Positions 42,574 to 51,800 of a stretch of 64,000 nucleotides of DNA are shown here, one piece after another. Origin of the DNA: Roseivirga pacifica (lineage in GTDB: Bacteria > Bacteroidota > Bacteroidia > Cytophagales > Cyclobacteriaceae); the NCBI RefSeq assembly GCF_900111145.1, contig NZ_FOIR01000001.1:317501-381500 (forward strand), given 5' to 3'. The number at the start of each line of letters is the position of its first letter. Within the stretch, counting starts at the first letter, position 1. The notes under the pieces were generated by a model. That model was not told where the DNA came from. It made no database searches and saw only the letters and a list, made by a program, of their open reading frames with translations. Made by a program: the position numbers and the translations under genes.

Positions 42574-42663
42574 TTACTTCTTCTTATGTCTGTTCTTTCT
42601 TAGTCTCTTCTTTCTCTTGTGAGTAGAAATCTTATGTCTTTTTCTTTTTTTACCGCAAGGCAT
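42574..42663 (-). CDS. 29-residue basic ribosomal protein, mS38/COX24 (AURKAIP1)-like
   Basis: An ATG reading frame of 29 codons: MPCGKKRKRHKIS then THKRKKRLRKNRHKKK, almost entirely Lys and Arg. It matches the short mS38/AURKAIP1-COX24-type ribosomal peptide that Bacteroidota encode between rng and a TPR/HU block, usually starting MPSGKKRKRHK; bacterial homologues are small-subunit ribosomal proteins. It lies 62 bases upstream of rng on the same strand. It is shorter than most gene finders accept and is easily missed. Confidence 0.8.
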   Translation of the reverse strand: MPCGKKRKRHKISTHKRKKRLRKNRHKKK

Positions 42664-42684
42664 AATCTTAATGTTTTAAATTTT

Positions 42685-43503
42685 TTACTGAACTCTTTCT
42701 AGGTACTCATCGGCAGCTGTAATTACCTGCTCGCTGGCACCCAATGTTTTCACCTTTTCAAACTGTGCTTTTGCCTTCACCAGTTGCCCAGATTCGAAAT
42801 AGCACACGCCCAAAAAGAAGTTTCCTTCTACATCTTCTGGGTAGTAAGACAGTAGGCTTTCAAATCGGCTAGCACCATTTTCAAACTGCCCGGTTTGAAT
42901 TGACATACGACCCATGCTCATTAATGCCTGGCGATTATCAGGATCTTTCTCCAGAATTTCTCGCAACATCATAATCCCTTGCATTGGGTTGCTGCCCGAT
43001 ATATAAATCATGGCAACATTGTGTTGTACATCAAAATTGTCGGGCTGGGCTGCTAACACTTTATCGTAAGCGGCTCTTGCCTTCGTTCCCATCGAACGTA
43101 CTTTTTGCTCTTCCAAAGCGAATGAAAACGCTTCAAAATAAGCATCACCGGCCTTTTGCCAGTGTTCGACTGTATTAAATTTTTCAGCATACAGTTCAGC
43201 AAAATAAGCTGCACTGTCATACTTGTTAATCTCCATGTAAACCTTCATTAACGAATCGAGTGCCGAATCGTTTTCTTTCAGGTTATCACCGATATTGAGT
43301 TCACTTTTCCAATAATCGATGCGAGGCGCTGCCTCTTCCGGTATTTCCGAACTGTGATCTACAACTCCGTTGGGAGAAGACTCGTCAACGAAAGATTGCG
43401 GATCGTTATCATTATCGTTGTCAACCACTACTTTAGGCAAGTTGTACAGTCCCACAACCGCCAAAACAGCAATAACCACTAAAATGATCTGTCCTTTATT
43501 CAT
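42685..43503 (-). CDS. Membrane-anchored TPR protein
   Basis: A 272-residue protein with an N-terminal membrane segment (about residues 5-20), an acidic spacer, and at least four tetratricopeptide-like repeats from about residue 95 to 265 (KAGDAYFEAFSFAL, AYDKVLAAQPDNFDVQHN, LREILEKDPDNRQALMSMGRM, ESLLSYYPEDVEGNFFLGVCY). TPRs mediate protein assembly. It sits between HU and the mS38-like gene in the conserved HU-TPR-mS38-rng order, transcribed with them. Confidence 0.85.
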   Translation of the reverse strand: MNKGQIILVVIAVLAVVGLYNLPKVVVDNDNDNDPQSFVDESSPNGVVDHSSEIPEEAAPRIDYWKSELNIGDNLKENDSALDSLMKVYMEINKYDSAAYFAELYAEKFNTVEHWQKAGDAYFEAFSFALEEQKVRSMGTKARAAYDKVLAAQPDNFDVQHNVAMIYISGSNPMQGIMMLREILEKDPDNRQALMSMGRMSIQTGQFENGASRFESLLSYYPEDVEGNFFLGVCYFESGQLVKAKAQFEKVKTLGASEQVITAADEYLERVQ

Positions 43504-43527
43504 TAGCCCAATTAGGCTTGAAAATAA

Positions 43528-43830
43528 TTACTTATTCGCAGTTTTAACGCGATCGCTAGTTTTAATCTGCTCGATAAAAACTTTAGAAGGCTTAAAACTA
43601 GGCACAAAGTGCTCGTCAATTACGATAGCAGTGTTCTTTGAAATGTTTCTAGCTATTTTCTTTGCTCTCTTCTTGTTTACGAAGCTACCAAAACCTCTTA
43701 CGTAAATATTCTCTCCATCTGCCATTGAATCCTTCACCACGGTGAAAAGAGTCTCAACAGTTGTAGTAACATCAGATCTGTCAATTCCCGTCTTTTCAGC
43801 TATCTGATTTATAACATCTGCTTTCGTCAC
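43528..43830 (-). CDS. HU/IHF family DNA-binding protein
   Basis: A 100-residue nucleoid protein with the HU core: N-terminal helices DVINQIAEKTG and a dimer arm with the DNA-binding region KDSMADGENIYVRGFGSFVNKKRAKKIARN. The family bends DNA. The start codon is GTG. It heads the HU-TPR-mS38-rng block and is divergent from mutY. Confidence 0.92.
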   Translation of the reverse strand: MTKADVINQIAEKTGIDRSDVTTTVETLFTVVKDSMADGENIYVRGFGSFVNKKRAKKIARNISKNTAIVIDEHFVPSFKPSKVFIEQIKTSDRVKTANK

Positions 43831-43892
43831 TGCTCGTTATTTTTAGGTTGATAATTTTATGTAAAAAACTTATTCCCAGTTATTTTGGTGCG

Positions 43893-43923
43893 CAAAATTA
43901 AGAGTTCATCTTTAATATTAAAA
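43893..43923 (-). promoter_or_regulatory. Candidate promoter of the HU gene
   Basis: On the minus strand TAATTTTG (43893-43900) matches TAnnTTTG. A TTTA element (43920-43923, one mismatch to TTTG) lies 19 bases upstream. Transcription would start about 55 bases before the HU GTG start. Confidence 0.4.
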
Positions 43924-43985
43924 GTATTACTCAAAAATTTGCCTTAGCGGCATATTGCCCCAAAGCATCTAATCTCATCAATTCA

Positions 43986-45041
43986 TTGCAAGCAGAAGTA
44001 TTTGTTAATCAACTTATTAAGTGGCATCAAACGCAAAAGCGAGAGCTACCTTGGCGTGGCATTGCCGACCCCTATAAAATTTGGCTTTCGGAAATTATTC
44101 TCCAGCAAACCCGTGTAAACCAAGGTTTACCGTACTATTTAAGGTTTATAGCCGCCTACCCAACCGTACAAGATTTGGCCAATGCCAGCGAGGCTGAAGT
44201 ATTACGATTATGGCAAGGATTAGGCTACTATAGTAGGGCCAGGAACCTACATGCTTGTGCAAAAATGGTGGTAAATGAGTATAATGGTAGTTTCCCCAAT
44301 AACTTTGACGAGCTGTTAAAATTGAAAGGAATTGGCCGATACACCGCTGCCGCCATTGCCTCGTTAGCCTTTAATAAAGCTAATGCCGTGGTAGATGGCA
44401 ATGTGTACCGAGTTTTGAGCCGAGTGTTTGGCATAACCAACGATATATCCGAGGCAAAAACGCAAAAGGTATTCGAAGCGAAAGCAAATGCGATGATTCC
44501 GGCAGATCAGCCAGGTGATTTTAATCAGGCACTGATGGATTTTGGTGCTACCCATTGCACTCCCAAAAAGCCGCTTTGCATTACCTGCCCATTTCAGGCA
44601 GAATGCTTTGCCTTTAATAAAGGCATGATTGACCAACTGCCCGTAAAAACTAAAAAGGTAAAGGTGCGGAAACGATACTTTTATTATTTGTTATTTGAGC
44701 ACAAGGGTAAGTTACTAATGAAGGAGCGCGGCCCAAAAGACATTTGGCAGGGGCTAAATGATTTCCACCTTATAGAAGAGAAGAAACCCATAGCCGTTGA
44801 GTCCGTTTTAGCCAAAGTAGACTTGCAAGGAATAACTGTTGGGGATATTTCAGAGCCAGTGAAACATATTTTAACGCATCAGCAGATTTTTGCACAGTTC
44901 ATTAGGCTCGAGGTAAAGGAAATGAATAAATTTGTTGCTCTTTCAAATGATTTGGAGCTCAAATCCTTTAGTCTTAAGGCTATACACGATTTGCCAAAAC
45001 CAGTATTGGTAAACAACTATTTGAAGGAGAACCTATTTTGA
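43986..45041 (+). CDS. mutY: A/G-specific adenine glycosylase
   Basis: A 351-residue repair enzyme that removes adenine opposite 8-oxoguanine. Motifs: LPWRGIADPYKIWLSEIILQQTR, the HhH loop LLKLKGIGRYTAAAIASLAF with following VVDGNVYRVLSRVFG (catalytic Asp), the FeS cluster CTPKKPLCITCPFQAEC, and a C-terminal NUDIX-like domain from about residue 225 (YFYYLLFEHKGKLLMKERGP). Length fits full MutY. The start is TTG; no ATG lies upstream in frame. ssb follows after 37 bases. Confidence 0.93.
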   Translation: MQAEVFVNQLIKWHQTQKRELPWRGIADPYKIWLSEIILQQTRVNQGLPYYLRFIAAYPTVQDLANASEAEVLRLWQGLGYYSRARNLHACAKMVVNEYNGSFPNNFDELLKLKGIGRYTAAAIASLAFNKANAVVDGNVYRVLSRVFGITNDISEAKTQKVFEAKANAMIPADQPGDFNQALMDFGATHCTPKKPLCITCPFQAECFAFNKGMIDQLPVKTKKVKVRKRYFYYLLFEHKGKLLMKERGPKDIWQGLNDFHLIEEKKPIAVESVLAKVDLQGITVGDISEPVKHILTHQQIFAQFIRLEVKEMNKFVALSNDLELKSFSLKAIHDLPKPVLVNNYLKENLF

Positions 45042-45078
45042 GTAAATTGATTTTAATTTTTCGCAATTAACAAGACAT

Positions 45079-45525
45079 ATGGCAGGAGTTAACAAAGTAA
45101 TATTAGTGGGCAATTTGGGGAAAGATCCAGAAGTAAGACACCTAGACAACGGTCGTGCGGTGGCTAACTTTTCTTTGGCTACCAGCGAAACCTACAAGAA
45201 CAAGCAAGGTGAGCGCGTAACCAATACCGAATGGCACAACATAGTATTATGGACTCCGCTTGCTGAAATCGCAGAACGATTTTTAAAGAAAGGCGGCCAA
45301 GTATATATAGAAGGCAAGCTTTCCACCCGCTCTTGGGACGACCAAGATGGCAACAAGCGCTACACTACCGAAGTAGTAGGCCGTGAAATGACTTTACTTG
45401 GTAGCAGACAAGATGGCGACTACGCTGGTGGCGGATCATCTGCTGCGCCTCAACAACAAGCTGCAAAAACGGAAAGCCCAGTATCGAACATACCTGAAGA
45501 CGATACGGACGACCTTCCGTTCTAA
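45079..45525 (+). CDS. ssb: Single-stranded DNA-binding protein
   Basis: A 148-residue OB-fold protein starting [18 protein letters not shown], with [22 protein letters not shown] and GRSWDDQ-type strands ([14 protein letters not shown]), a Gly/Gln-rich linker, and an acidic tail ending DDLPF, the universal SSB tail that recruits repair and replication proteins. It sits between mutY and gldE, a conserved Bacteroidota order. Confidence 0.96.
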   Translation: MAGVNKVILVGNLGKDPEVRHLDNGRAVANFSLATSETYKNKQGERVTNTEWHNIVLWTPLAEIAERFLKKGGQVYIEGKLSTRSWDDQDGNKRYTTEVVGREMTLLGSRQDGDYAGGGSSAAPQQQAAKTESPVSNIPEDDTDDLPF

Positions 45526-45546
45526 TGTTGAACTAACGTTTACAAT

Positions 45547-46881
45547 TTGGACTTGCCCACAGACGACCCGGAACCTAGTTTAACTTTACTAGCACAACTT
45601 TCAGAACTCAGCCCATCGTACCTGATAGTGAATTTGGTGGCCTTTATTTTATTGGTCGTAGCCAGTTCGCTCGTGTCGGGTTCTGAAGTTGCCTTCTTTT
45701 CGCTTAGCTCTAACGATTTGGCCGACTTAGAGAATTCTAAAACGAAGGTTAACAAGGCCATTCTCTCTCTTTTAGATAGAAAAAGACAACTACTGGCTAC
45801 CATATTAATTCTCAATAATATGGTAAACATTGCTATTGTTACGCTTTCCACCTTCTTTACTTGGTCGCTTGTAGGCAGTAAAACTACCGAAGGCAAAATC
45901 GTGGTAATTCTTTCGGCCGTGGTAACTTTTATTATTCTCTTTTTTGGCGAAGTAGTACCAAAAAACTTTGCCAACCAGCACAATGTGCGCTTTGCCCAAA
46001 CTACGGCACGTGCACTCTTTGCCTTCGAGAAGATTTTTAGCCCACTTTCATCATTGCTTATTTCTGTAACCAACATTATTGAAAAAAATGTAGAGAAGAA
46101 GGGGCATAACATTACCGTTGATGAACTGAACCAAGCGCTAGAAATTACCACGGGTGACGACACAACCGATGAAGAGAAAGGAATTCTGAAAGGAATTGTG
46201 AACTTCAGCACGCTGAGTGTAAAGCAGGTAATGAAGTCGCGCATGGACATTACTGCGCTAGACATCGAAATGGATTTCCACGAATTGATGGATAAGATCA
46301 ATAAAAGTGGCTATTCTAGAATTCCGATCTATCGTGAAACGGTTGACAAAATTGAAGGTATTCTCTACATCAAAGACCTGATTGGGCATATTGACAAAGA
46401 GGAAGACTTTTCATGGCAAACCCTATTGCGCCCGGGCTTTTTTGTGCCGGAAAACAAAAAGGTGGATACACTTTTAAAAGACTTTCAGGACCAGCGCGTA
46501 CACATGGCCATTGTGGTTGATGAATACGGAGGTACTTCGGGACTAATTACGCTAGAAGATATTATTGAGGAAATTGTTGGCGAGATCAACGATGAATTTG
46601 ATGATGAAGAGATCGCTTACAACAAGCTCGATAACTCCACATTTGTATTCGAAGGAAAAACCAGTTTGAACGACTTCTGCAAAGTTGTGGGTGTAGAACC
46701 TGCACTTTTCGACAGTGTAAAAGGTGAAAGCGAATCCTTAGGTGGCTTGCTGCTTGAGCTACACAACAAGTTGCCACGAGCAGGTGAAAAGATTCATTTC
46801 GATCGTTTTCTTTTTACCATAGTAGCCGTAGACTTAAGGCGCATTAAACGCGTTAGAGTACTATTAAAACCCACTGCTTAA
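45547..46881 (+). CDS. gldE: Gliding motility-associated protein GldE (CBS-pair transporter-like)
   Basis: A 444-residue membrane protein: an N-terminal DUF21-type four-helix segment (about residues 20-165, SLVSGSEVAFFSLSSNDLADLE), a CBS pair (about 215-340, VMKSRMDITALDIEMDF, then GGTSGLITLEDIIEEIVGEI), and a C-terminal CorC-type domain. Such proteins are related to magnesium/cobalt efflux proteins; GldE is reported to suppress gldB defects in Flavobacterium when over-expressed. It starts at TTG after ssb and runs directly into gldD, confirming the gldE-gldD pair. Confidence 0.88.
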   Translation: MDLPTDDPEPSLTLLAQLSELSPSYLIVNLVAFILLVVASSLVSGSEVAFFSLSSNDLADLENSKTKVNKAILSLLDRKRQLLATILILNNMVNIAIVTLSTFFTWSLVGSKTTEGKIVVILSAVVTFIILFFGEVVPKNFANQHNVRFAQTTARALFAFEKIFSPLSSLLISVTNIIEKNVEKKGHNITVDELNQALEITTGDDTTDEEKGILKGIVNFSTLSVKQVMKSRMDITALDIEMDFHELMDKINKSGYSRIPIYRETVDKIEGILYIKDLIGHIDKEEDFSWQTLLRPGFFVPENKKVDTLLKDFQDQRVHMAIVVDEYGGTSGLITLEDIIEEIVGEINDEFDDEEIAYNKLDNSTFVFEGKTSLNDFCKVVGVEPALFDSVKGESESLGGLLLELHNKLPRAGEKIHFDRFLFTIVAVDLRRIKRVRVLLKPTA

Positions 46882-47472
46882 TTGCGACAAACAACTCACA
46901 AACTCTTATTGATACTCTTAGTCAGCTGCTTTGGGCTGCTGGCTTGTGAAGAAGTGTACTTACCAAAACCCAAGGGCTTTAACCGCATTGATTTGCCCGA
47001 GTCAACTTATCAGGCTTTGCCCGACACTTTTCCGTACCAATTTGAATATTCAAAATTTGCGGATTTAAGTCCAGACGACAACCCTTATGCCGATAGGTAT
47101 TGGATTAACCTGCGTTACGAGGCCTTTGATGCAGAGCTGGAGCTGACTTACAAAAACCTGCAAGACCCACGCAACGAGCCAGATGTTTTGCTCAATGAAG
47201 CATTCGAACTAACCAAAAAGCATATGGTAAAGGCTTATGCCATAGAGGAAAGCTTGGTGGCCATGCCTAATGGCCAAATTGCCAGTGTAGCAGAATTAGA
47301 GGGCGAAGTACCAACACAGTTTCAGTTTTACACTTCGGATAGCACGCATCACTTCTTCCGCGGTGCCTTGTATTTCAACACTGCCATGAAAAATGACTCG
47401 CTTGCTCCTGTAATTGAGTTTATCAAAAAAGATGTAATCCACATGCTCGGCTCTTTTGAGTGGAAGTATTGA
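46882..47472 (+). CDS. gldD: Gliding motility lipoprotein GldD
   Basis: A 196-residue lipoprotein. The lipobox is FGLLAC (about residue 22). The body holds the GldD pattern PKGFNRIDLPESTYQ, DTFPYQFEYSKFA, then DRYWINLRYEAFDAELELTY, as in Flavobacterium GldD, which is essential for gliding. It starts with TTG directly after the gldE stop (TAATTG), indicating a coupled operon. Exact biochemical role is unknown; with GldB it marks the gliding/type IX secretion machinery. Confidence 0.9.
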   Translation: MRQTTHKLLLILLVSCFGLLACEEVYLPKPKGFNRIDLPESTYQALPDTFPYQFEYSKFADLSPDDNPYADRYWINLRYEAFDAELELTYKNLQDPRNEPDVLLNEAFELTKKHMVKAYAIEESLVAMPNGQIASVAELEGEVPTQFQFYTSDSTHHFFRGALYFNTAMKNDSLAPVIEFIKKDVIHMLGSFEWKY

Positions 47473-47480
47473 TTCATCAC

Positions 47481-47497
47481 GCTGAACCAGTTTCAGC
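47481..47497 (+). repeat. Palindrome GCTGAA/TTCAGC after gldD
   Basis: A short inverted repeat (GCTGAAC...TTTCAGC) starts 8 bases after the gldD stop. It resembles the core of the 107-bp repeat family (CCTGAACTTGTTTCAGG) with base changes and could act as an operon-end hairpin. Confidence 0.35.
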
Positions 47498-47573
47498 ATC
47501 TTCACTCATAAATTACTTTCCGAAAAAGGAAGTTTCGGGCGTGAGTTTTAGAAATCTGCCTTAATTTCACAGC

Positions 47574-49667
47574 ATGCCTTCGTTCTTCGACACCAGCATC
47601 GAATTTTTAAAAGGGGTAGGCCCACAGAAAGCAGCACTCATTGGCACTGAGTTGTCCATATTTACTTATGGCGACCTCATTCAGCATTACCCTTTTCGCT
47701 ACGAAGACCGCACTAAATTTTATCCCATAGCCCAAGTACATGGCGACATGCCCTTTGTACAAATAAAGGGGCGAATAACCCGCATGGAAACCATTGGCGA
47801 AGGAAGAAAAAAGCGCTTGGTCGCGCGGTTTTCTGACGGAACTGACGACATGGAATTGGTTTGGTTCAAAGGCATTCCGTGGGTTTCGAAAAAGCTGAAG
47901 CTGGGCGTAGACTATGTGGTGTTTGGTAAGCCGGCCGTTTTTGGTCGCAAAGTGAACATTGCGCACCCCGAGGTGGAAATTCTTACTACACAAAATGCCA
48001 ATGCTGGCTTTTTGCAGCCGGTGTATCATACCAGCGAAAAGCTGAAAGCTAAGTTTATTGACAGCAAAGCACTTTCAAAAATGATTCGCCAGGTGATGGT
48101 GCTGGCGGAACGTCACATTCACGAAACACTCCCTGAAAGCTTCATCACCAGATTTGGCTTGATCAATAAGGCTTTGGCCTTGTACCATATTCATTTTCCA
48201 TCGAACCCCGAACTGCTTAAAAAGGCACAATACAGGCTTAAGTTCGAAGAGCTTTTCTACATACAACTGCGTTTGTTAAAGCTAAAAATAACCCGCATTG
48301 ATAAGTACAGAGGGCAAGTTTTTAACGATTCAAAGCTCCTCACAGATTTCTATAACGACCACTTGCCATTCGATTTGACTAATGCACAAAAACGGGTGAT
48401 CAAAGAGATTTACTTCGATATGAAATCGGGTAAGCAGATGAACCGCCTGCTGCAAGGAGATGTGGGTTCGGGCAAAACCATTGTGGCTTTTATCTGCATG
48501 CTTTTGGTGGTGGGGTCTGGCGCACAAGCCTCAATGATGGCGCCTACCGAAATTTTAGCTGACCAGCATTTTGAGGGTTTGAAAGAATATGCCGAAAAAC
48601 TGGGCATTGGCATTGCTAAACTCACAGGGTCGACCAAAACTGCCGAACGCAAGCGCATACACGAGGGCTTGCTGAACAACGAAATTCAAATTCTGGTTGG
48701 CACCCATGCCCTTATTGAAGACACTGTTCAATTTAAGAACTTGGGCTTGGCAATAATTGATGAGCAACACCGATTTGGCGTAGCACAGCGCGCTAAACTT
48801 TGGGGCAAAAACGCCACCAGTTACCCACATGTACTGGTGATGACCGCCACACCAATACCACGAACATTGGCCATGACGCTCTATGGCGATTTGGACGTGT
48901 CGGTAATTGATGAGTTGCCTGCCGGTAGAAAACCTATAAAAACTATTCACCAGTACGATTCTAAGCGCTTGCAGGTCTTTGGTTTTATGAAGCAGGAGAT
49001 TGCCAAAGGCCGACAAATCTATGTGGTTTATCCGCTTATTGAAGAATCGGCTAAGCTGGATTTGAAAGACTTGGACGATGGTTATGAGTCCATCAGGCGA
49101 GCCTTTCCTGATAATCATATTTCCATTGTGCATGGTAAAATGAAGCCGCAGGACAAGGACTTTGAGATGCAACGATTTATTCGTCACGAAACGCAGATAA
49201 TGGTAGCCACCACGGTGATAGAGGTAGGCGTAAACGTGCCAAATGCCTCTGTGATGGTGATTGAAAATGCAGAGCGTTTTGGCTTGGCGCAGTTGCATCA
49301 GCTGCGCGGACGCGTTGGTCGAGGAGCAGAGCAATCGTACTGTATTCTGATGACCGACTTTAAGCTGAGCAAAGAAGCACGCACGCGTTTAGAAACCATG
49401 GTGCGTACCAACAACGGCTTCGATATTGCCGATGTAGACCTGAAACTGCGCGGGCCTGGCGATATTACAGGCACACAACAAAGCGGAGTGCTCGACCTGC
49501 TGATTGCCGACATTACCAAAGATGCTCCCATTCTACAAGCCGCCAGAAATGCCGCTAGCGATTTGCTAGAAGATGACCCAGACCTCACCAAACCCGAAAA
49601 CCAGAATATCCTGCGCCATATTCAGTCGCTTAAAAAGTCGGTAGTTAATTGGGGGAGGATTAGTTAG
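47574..49667 (+). CDS. recG: ATP-dependent DNA helicase RecG
   Basis: A 697-residue branch-migration helicase. The N-terminal wedge region begins FLKGVGPQKAALIGTELSI. Helicase motifs: LLQGDVGSGKTIVA (I), MMAPTEILADQH (Ia), IIDEQHRFGVAQR (II), MTATPIPRTLAMT (III), and TVIEVGVNVPNA plus HQLRGRVGRGAEQSYC (V/VI). The C-terminal GFDIADVDLKLRGPGDITGTQQSG is RecG-type. It is 101 bases after gldD and probably a separate unit, ending before the AT-rich kinase/PIN operon. Confidence 0.95.
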   Translation: MPSFFDTSIEFLKGVGPQKAALIGTELSIFTYGDLIQHYPFRYEDRTKFYPIAQVHGDMPFVQIKGRITRMETIGEGRKKRLVARFSDGTDDMELVWFKGIPWVSKKLKLGVDYVVFGKPAVFGRKVNIAHPEVEILTTQNANAGFLQPVYHTSEKLKAKFIDSKALSKMIRQVMVLAERHIHETLPESFITRFGLINKALALYHIHFPSNPELLKKAQYRLKFEELFYIQLRLLKLKITRIDKYRGQVFNDSKLLTDFYNDHLPFDLTNAQKRVIKEIYFDMKSGKQMNRLLQGDVGSGKTIVAFICMLLVVGSGAQASMMAPTEILADQHFEGLKEYAEKLGIGIAKLTGSTKTAERKRIHEGLLNNEIQILVGTHALIEDTVQFKNLGLAIIDEQHRFGVAQRAKLWGKNATSYPHVLVMTATPIPRTLAMTLYGDLDVSVIDELPAGRKPIKTIHQYDSKRLQVFGFMKQEIAKGRQIYVVYPLIEESAKLDLKDLDDGYESIRRAFPDNHISIVHGKMKPQDKDFEMQRFIRHETQIMVATTVIEVGVNVPNASVMVIENAERFGLAQLHQLRGRVGRGAEQSYCILMTDFKLSKEARTRLETMVRTNNGFDIADVDLKLRGPGDITGTQQSGVLDLLIADITKDAPILQAARNAASDLLEDDPDLTKPENQNILRHIQSLKKSVVNWGRIS

Positions 49668-49745
49668 TAATTGTGACTAGAACTATATTGAATAAGTATC
49701 AACTTAAATTTTCCTATTTTACAATGACAATAACTCACACAACTC

Positions 49746-50264
49746 ATGTCGAATCAGATTATTTTTATTGGGGGTATTCACGGTTCAGGAAAAGGGACAA
49801 TTTGTTCAAGGATTTGTAGTGAAATTTCAATAGAGCATTACTCCGCTAGTGACATCTTAAAATGGGATGAAGAATCTCAAGACCTACAAAATAAAAAGGT
49901 AAAAGACATCCCAAATACTCAAATAAAACTACTTAGGGGGTTAGCTGGGTTAGTTACTAATGGCAAAGTTTTATTAGATGGTCATTTTTGTCTTCTTAAT
50001 TCCGCTAGTGAAATCGAGACCATTCCATATACAATATTTTCAAAGATAAACCCTACAGCAATTGGGGTTGTGTTGGATGACCCAAGCCATATCGTCAATC
50101 GGCTAAAAAAAAGAGACAGCCAAAACTACCCTATAGACCTCCTGTCCAGAATGCAAGAGGTAGAGTATGAACGGGCTAAAGAGGTGTCAAAGCTACTAAA
50201 AGTTCCTTTTTGTGAAATTCGACATGAGATTACTGGAATAGTAAACACAATAAAAAAATTATAA
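49746..50264 (+). CDS. P-loop nucleotide kinase-like ATPase (adenylate kinase-type)
   Basis: A 172-residue protein with a Walker A loop GGIHGSGKGT (residues 9-18) and a YSASDILKWD segment (residues 34-43) like the nucleoside-binding region of adenylate kinase relatives (AAA_17/18 class). A late helix carries RLKKRDSQNYPIDL, with basic residues suited to the LID. The substrate may be a nucleotide, RNA end or small molecule. It is immediately followed (zero bases) by the GTG of the PIN-GNAT gene. By eye it is AT-rich compared with recG. Confidence 0.78.
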   Translation: MSNQIIFIGGIHGSGKGTICSRICSEISIEHYSASDILKWDEESQDLQNKKVKDIPNTQIKLLRGLAGLVTNGKVLLDGHFCLLNSASEIETIPYTIFSKINPTAIGVVLDDPSHIVNRLKKRDSQNYPIDLLSRMQEVEYERAKEVSKLLKVPFCEIRHEITGIVNTIKKL

Positions 50265-51800
50265 GTGAGAGTACTTCTTGATACTAATATCATTATTCAT
50301 AGGGAAACTCATAGGGTGATTCGCCAAGAAATAGGATTACTGTTTAGGTGGCTAAATGACCTTAAAGTGGACAAGTACGTTCATCCTGTAACCATAAATG
50401 AGATTCAAGCTTATAAGAACAAGGATGTCGTTAACTCTTTCACCATAAAACTCGACAGTTATAATTTAATAAAATACCCACTACCCTTTTCAGAAACTAT
50501 ACATGCTCTTAGTAAGTCGTTTGATCAAAACCAAAATGATATCAATGATACAATGCTATTAAATGAAGTGCATGAAGGAACTGTCGATCTACTAATAACA
50601 GAAGACAAAAAGCTATACCTCAAAGCATCGGAAATAGGATTAAAGGAAAAGGTTTTCACCATTCAATCATACCTGGAGAAAGTAAGCCATGAAAACCCTA
50701 CCCAAAAAGGCTATGATATTTTAGCGGTAAAGAAGGTTGATTTTGGTGAGGTGAATTTAGCGGATTCCTTCTTCGATACATTTAGGAGTGACTATAAAGA
50801 ACCACCATTCAACAAGTGGTTCAGAAAGAAATATAATGATTCCTGTTATGTCTGTTATAGCAATGAAAATGACCTATCTGCATTCTTGTATATCAAGGTA
50901 GAAAACGAAAATGAGTCCTATAATGATATAAACCCTACTTTTTCAAAAAAGAAAAGACTAAAGATTGGAACATTAAAGGTGATAAGCAATGGTTATAAAA
51001 TTGGCGAAAGGTTCTTGAAAATAGTCTTTGACAATGCAATTCAATATAAAGTAGATGAGATATACGTTACACTTTTCAATAAACGACCAGAGCAAGCTGA
51101 CTTAATTGATATGCTTGAAGAATGGGGCTTTGTTAAATTTGGTATTAAATCTACGATCAATGGAGAAGAGCTTGTATTGACTAGAACATTTGGCAAAAGT
51201 CTGTCAGTAAATATCAAAGATCCAAAGAAGACTTTCCCCTTCTTCTCAAGAGAAACTCGCAAGTATATAGTAAAAATAGAACCACAATATCATACCGAAC
51301 TTTTCCCAGATAGTATAAACACTAGGGAAGACAAATCGAATTATCTCGATAATCAACCTCACCGAAATAGAATTGGTAAAGTATATATATCTCATTCAAA
51401 AGATAGATTCCTAAAACCCGGTGATATTATCATTATTTACAGGATGGGAGAGAGTACTCCAAAAAGGTATTCTAGTACTGTAACCTCAATCTGTATAGTA
51501 GAAGAAGTATTTAATAGTTTCAAATCATTTGATGATTTCTATTCCGTTTGCGTAAGAAGGACTTTAATTGAACGAGCTGAGTTGGAAACGAAATGGTGGA
51601 ACAGATTCCCAACCTACAAGCCATTCGTTATCAAATTTTTATATGCTCACTCCTTTCCAACACCTAAACCAACGTTAAATGATTTAATTAAATTAGGCGT
51701 TATTAAAGATATAAAAAACATGCCGAAAGGTTTTATTGAGATAAATAATGATCAATTTAATCGGCTTGTTAATTTTGCCTACAAAATCACCCGAACATGA
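50265..51800 (+). CDS. PIN-GNAT-PUA-like fusion protein
   Basis: A 511-residue three-part protein. Residues 1-140: PIN ribonuclease domain, opening RVLLDTNIIIH, with the acidic tetrad Asp6, Glu46, Asp95 (NDTMLLNEV) and Asp114 (LLITEDKKL), apparently complete. Residues 155-310: GNAT acetyltransferase, with the acetyl-CoA loop SNGYKIGERFLKIVFDNA and the WGFVKFG strand. Residues 330-511: a PUA/EVE-like barrel with IEPQYHTELFPDS, NEPHRN-like NQPHRNRIGKVYIS and GDIIIIYRM. It starts at GTG directly after the kinase stop and overlaps the ASCH gene by 4 bases. Combined RNA cleavage, acetylation and RNA recognition is inferred. Confidence 0.8.
   Translation: MRVLLDTNIIIHRETHRVIRQEIGLLFRWLNDLKVDKYVHPVTINEIQAYKNKDVVNSFTIKLDSYNLIKYPLPFSETIHALSKSFDQNQNDINDTMLLNEVHEGTVDLLITEDKKLYLKASEIGLKEKVFTIQSYLEKVSHENPTQKGYDILAVKKVDFGEVNLADSFFDTFRSDYKEPPFNKWFRKKYNDSCYVCYSNENDLSAFLYIKVENENESYNDINPTFSKKKRLKIGTLKVISNGYKIGERFLKIVFDNAIQYKVDEIYVTLFNKRPEQADLIDMLEEWGFVKFGIKSTINGEELVLTRTFGKSLSVNIKDPKKTFPFFSRETRKYIVKIEPQYHTELFPDSINTREDKSNYLDNQPHRNRIGKVYISHSKDRFLKPGDIIIIYRMGESTPKRYSSTVTSICIVEEVFNSFKSFDDFYSVCVRRTLIERAELETKWWNRFPTYKPFVIKFLYAHSFPTPKPTLNDLIKLGVIKDIKNMPKGFIEINNDQFNRLVNFAYKITRT

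Noticed and set aside
45540-46301. 253-codon minus-strand open frame
   Set aside because: It is exactly antisense to gldE; the serine-rich, low-complexity translation and conserved CBS motifs on the plus strand show that it is a shadow.
48555-49334. 259-codon minus-strand open frame
   Set aside because: Antisense to recG helicase motifs; the translation is His/Tyr-rich with no domain pattern.
49668-49745. Considered as an antitoxin or small RNA locus before the kinase gene
   Set aside because: Only 78 AT-rich bases without an ORF or hairpin; it probably contains just the operon promoter.
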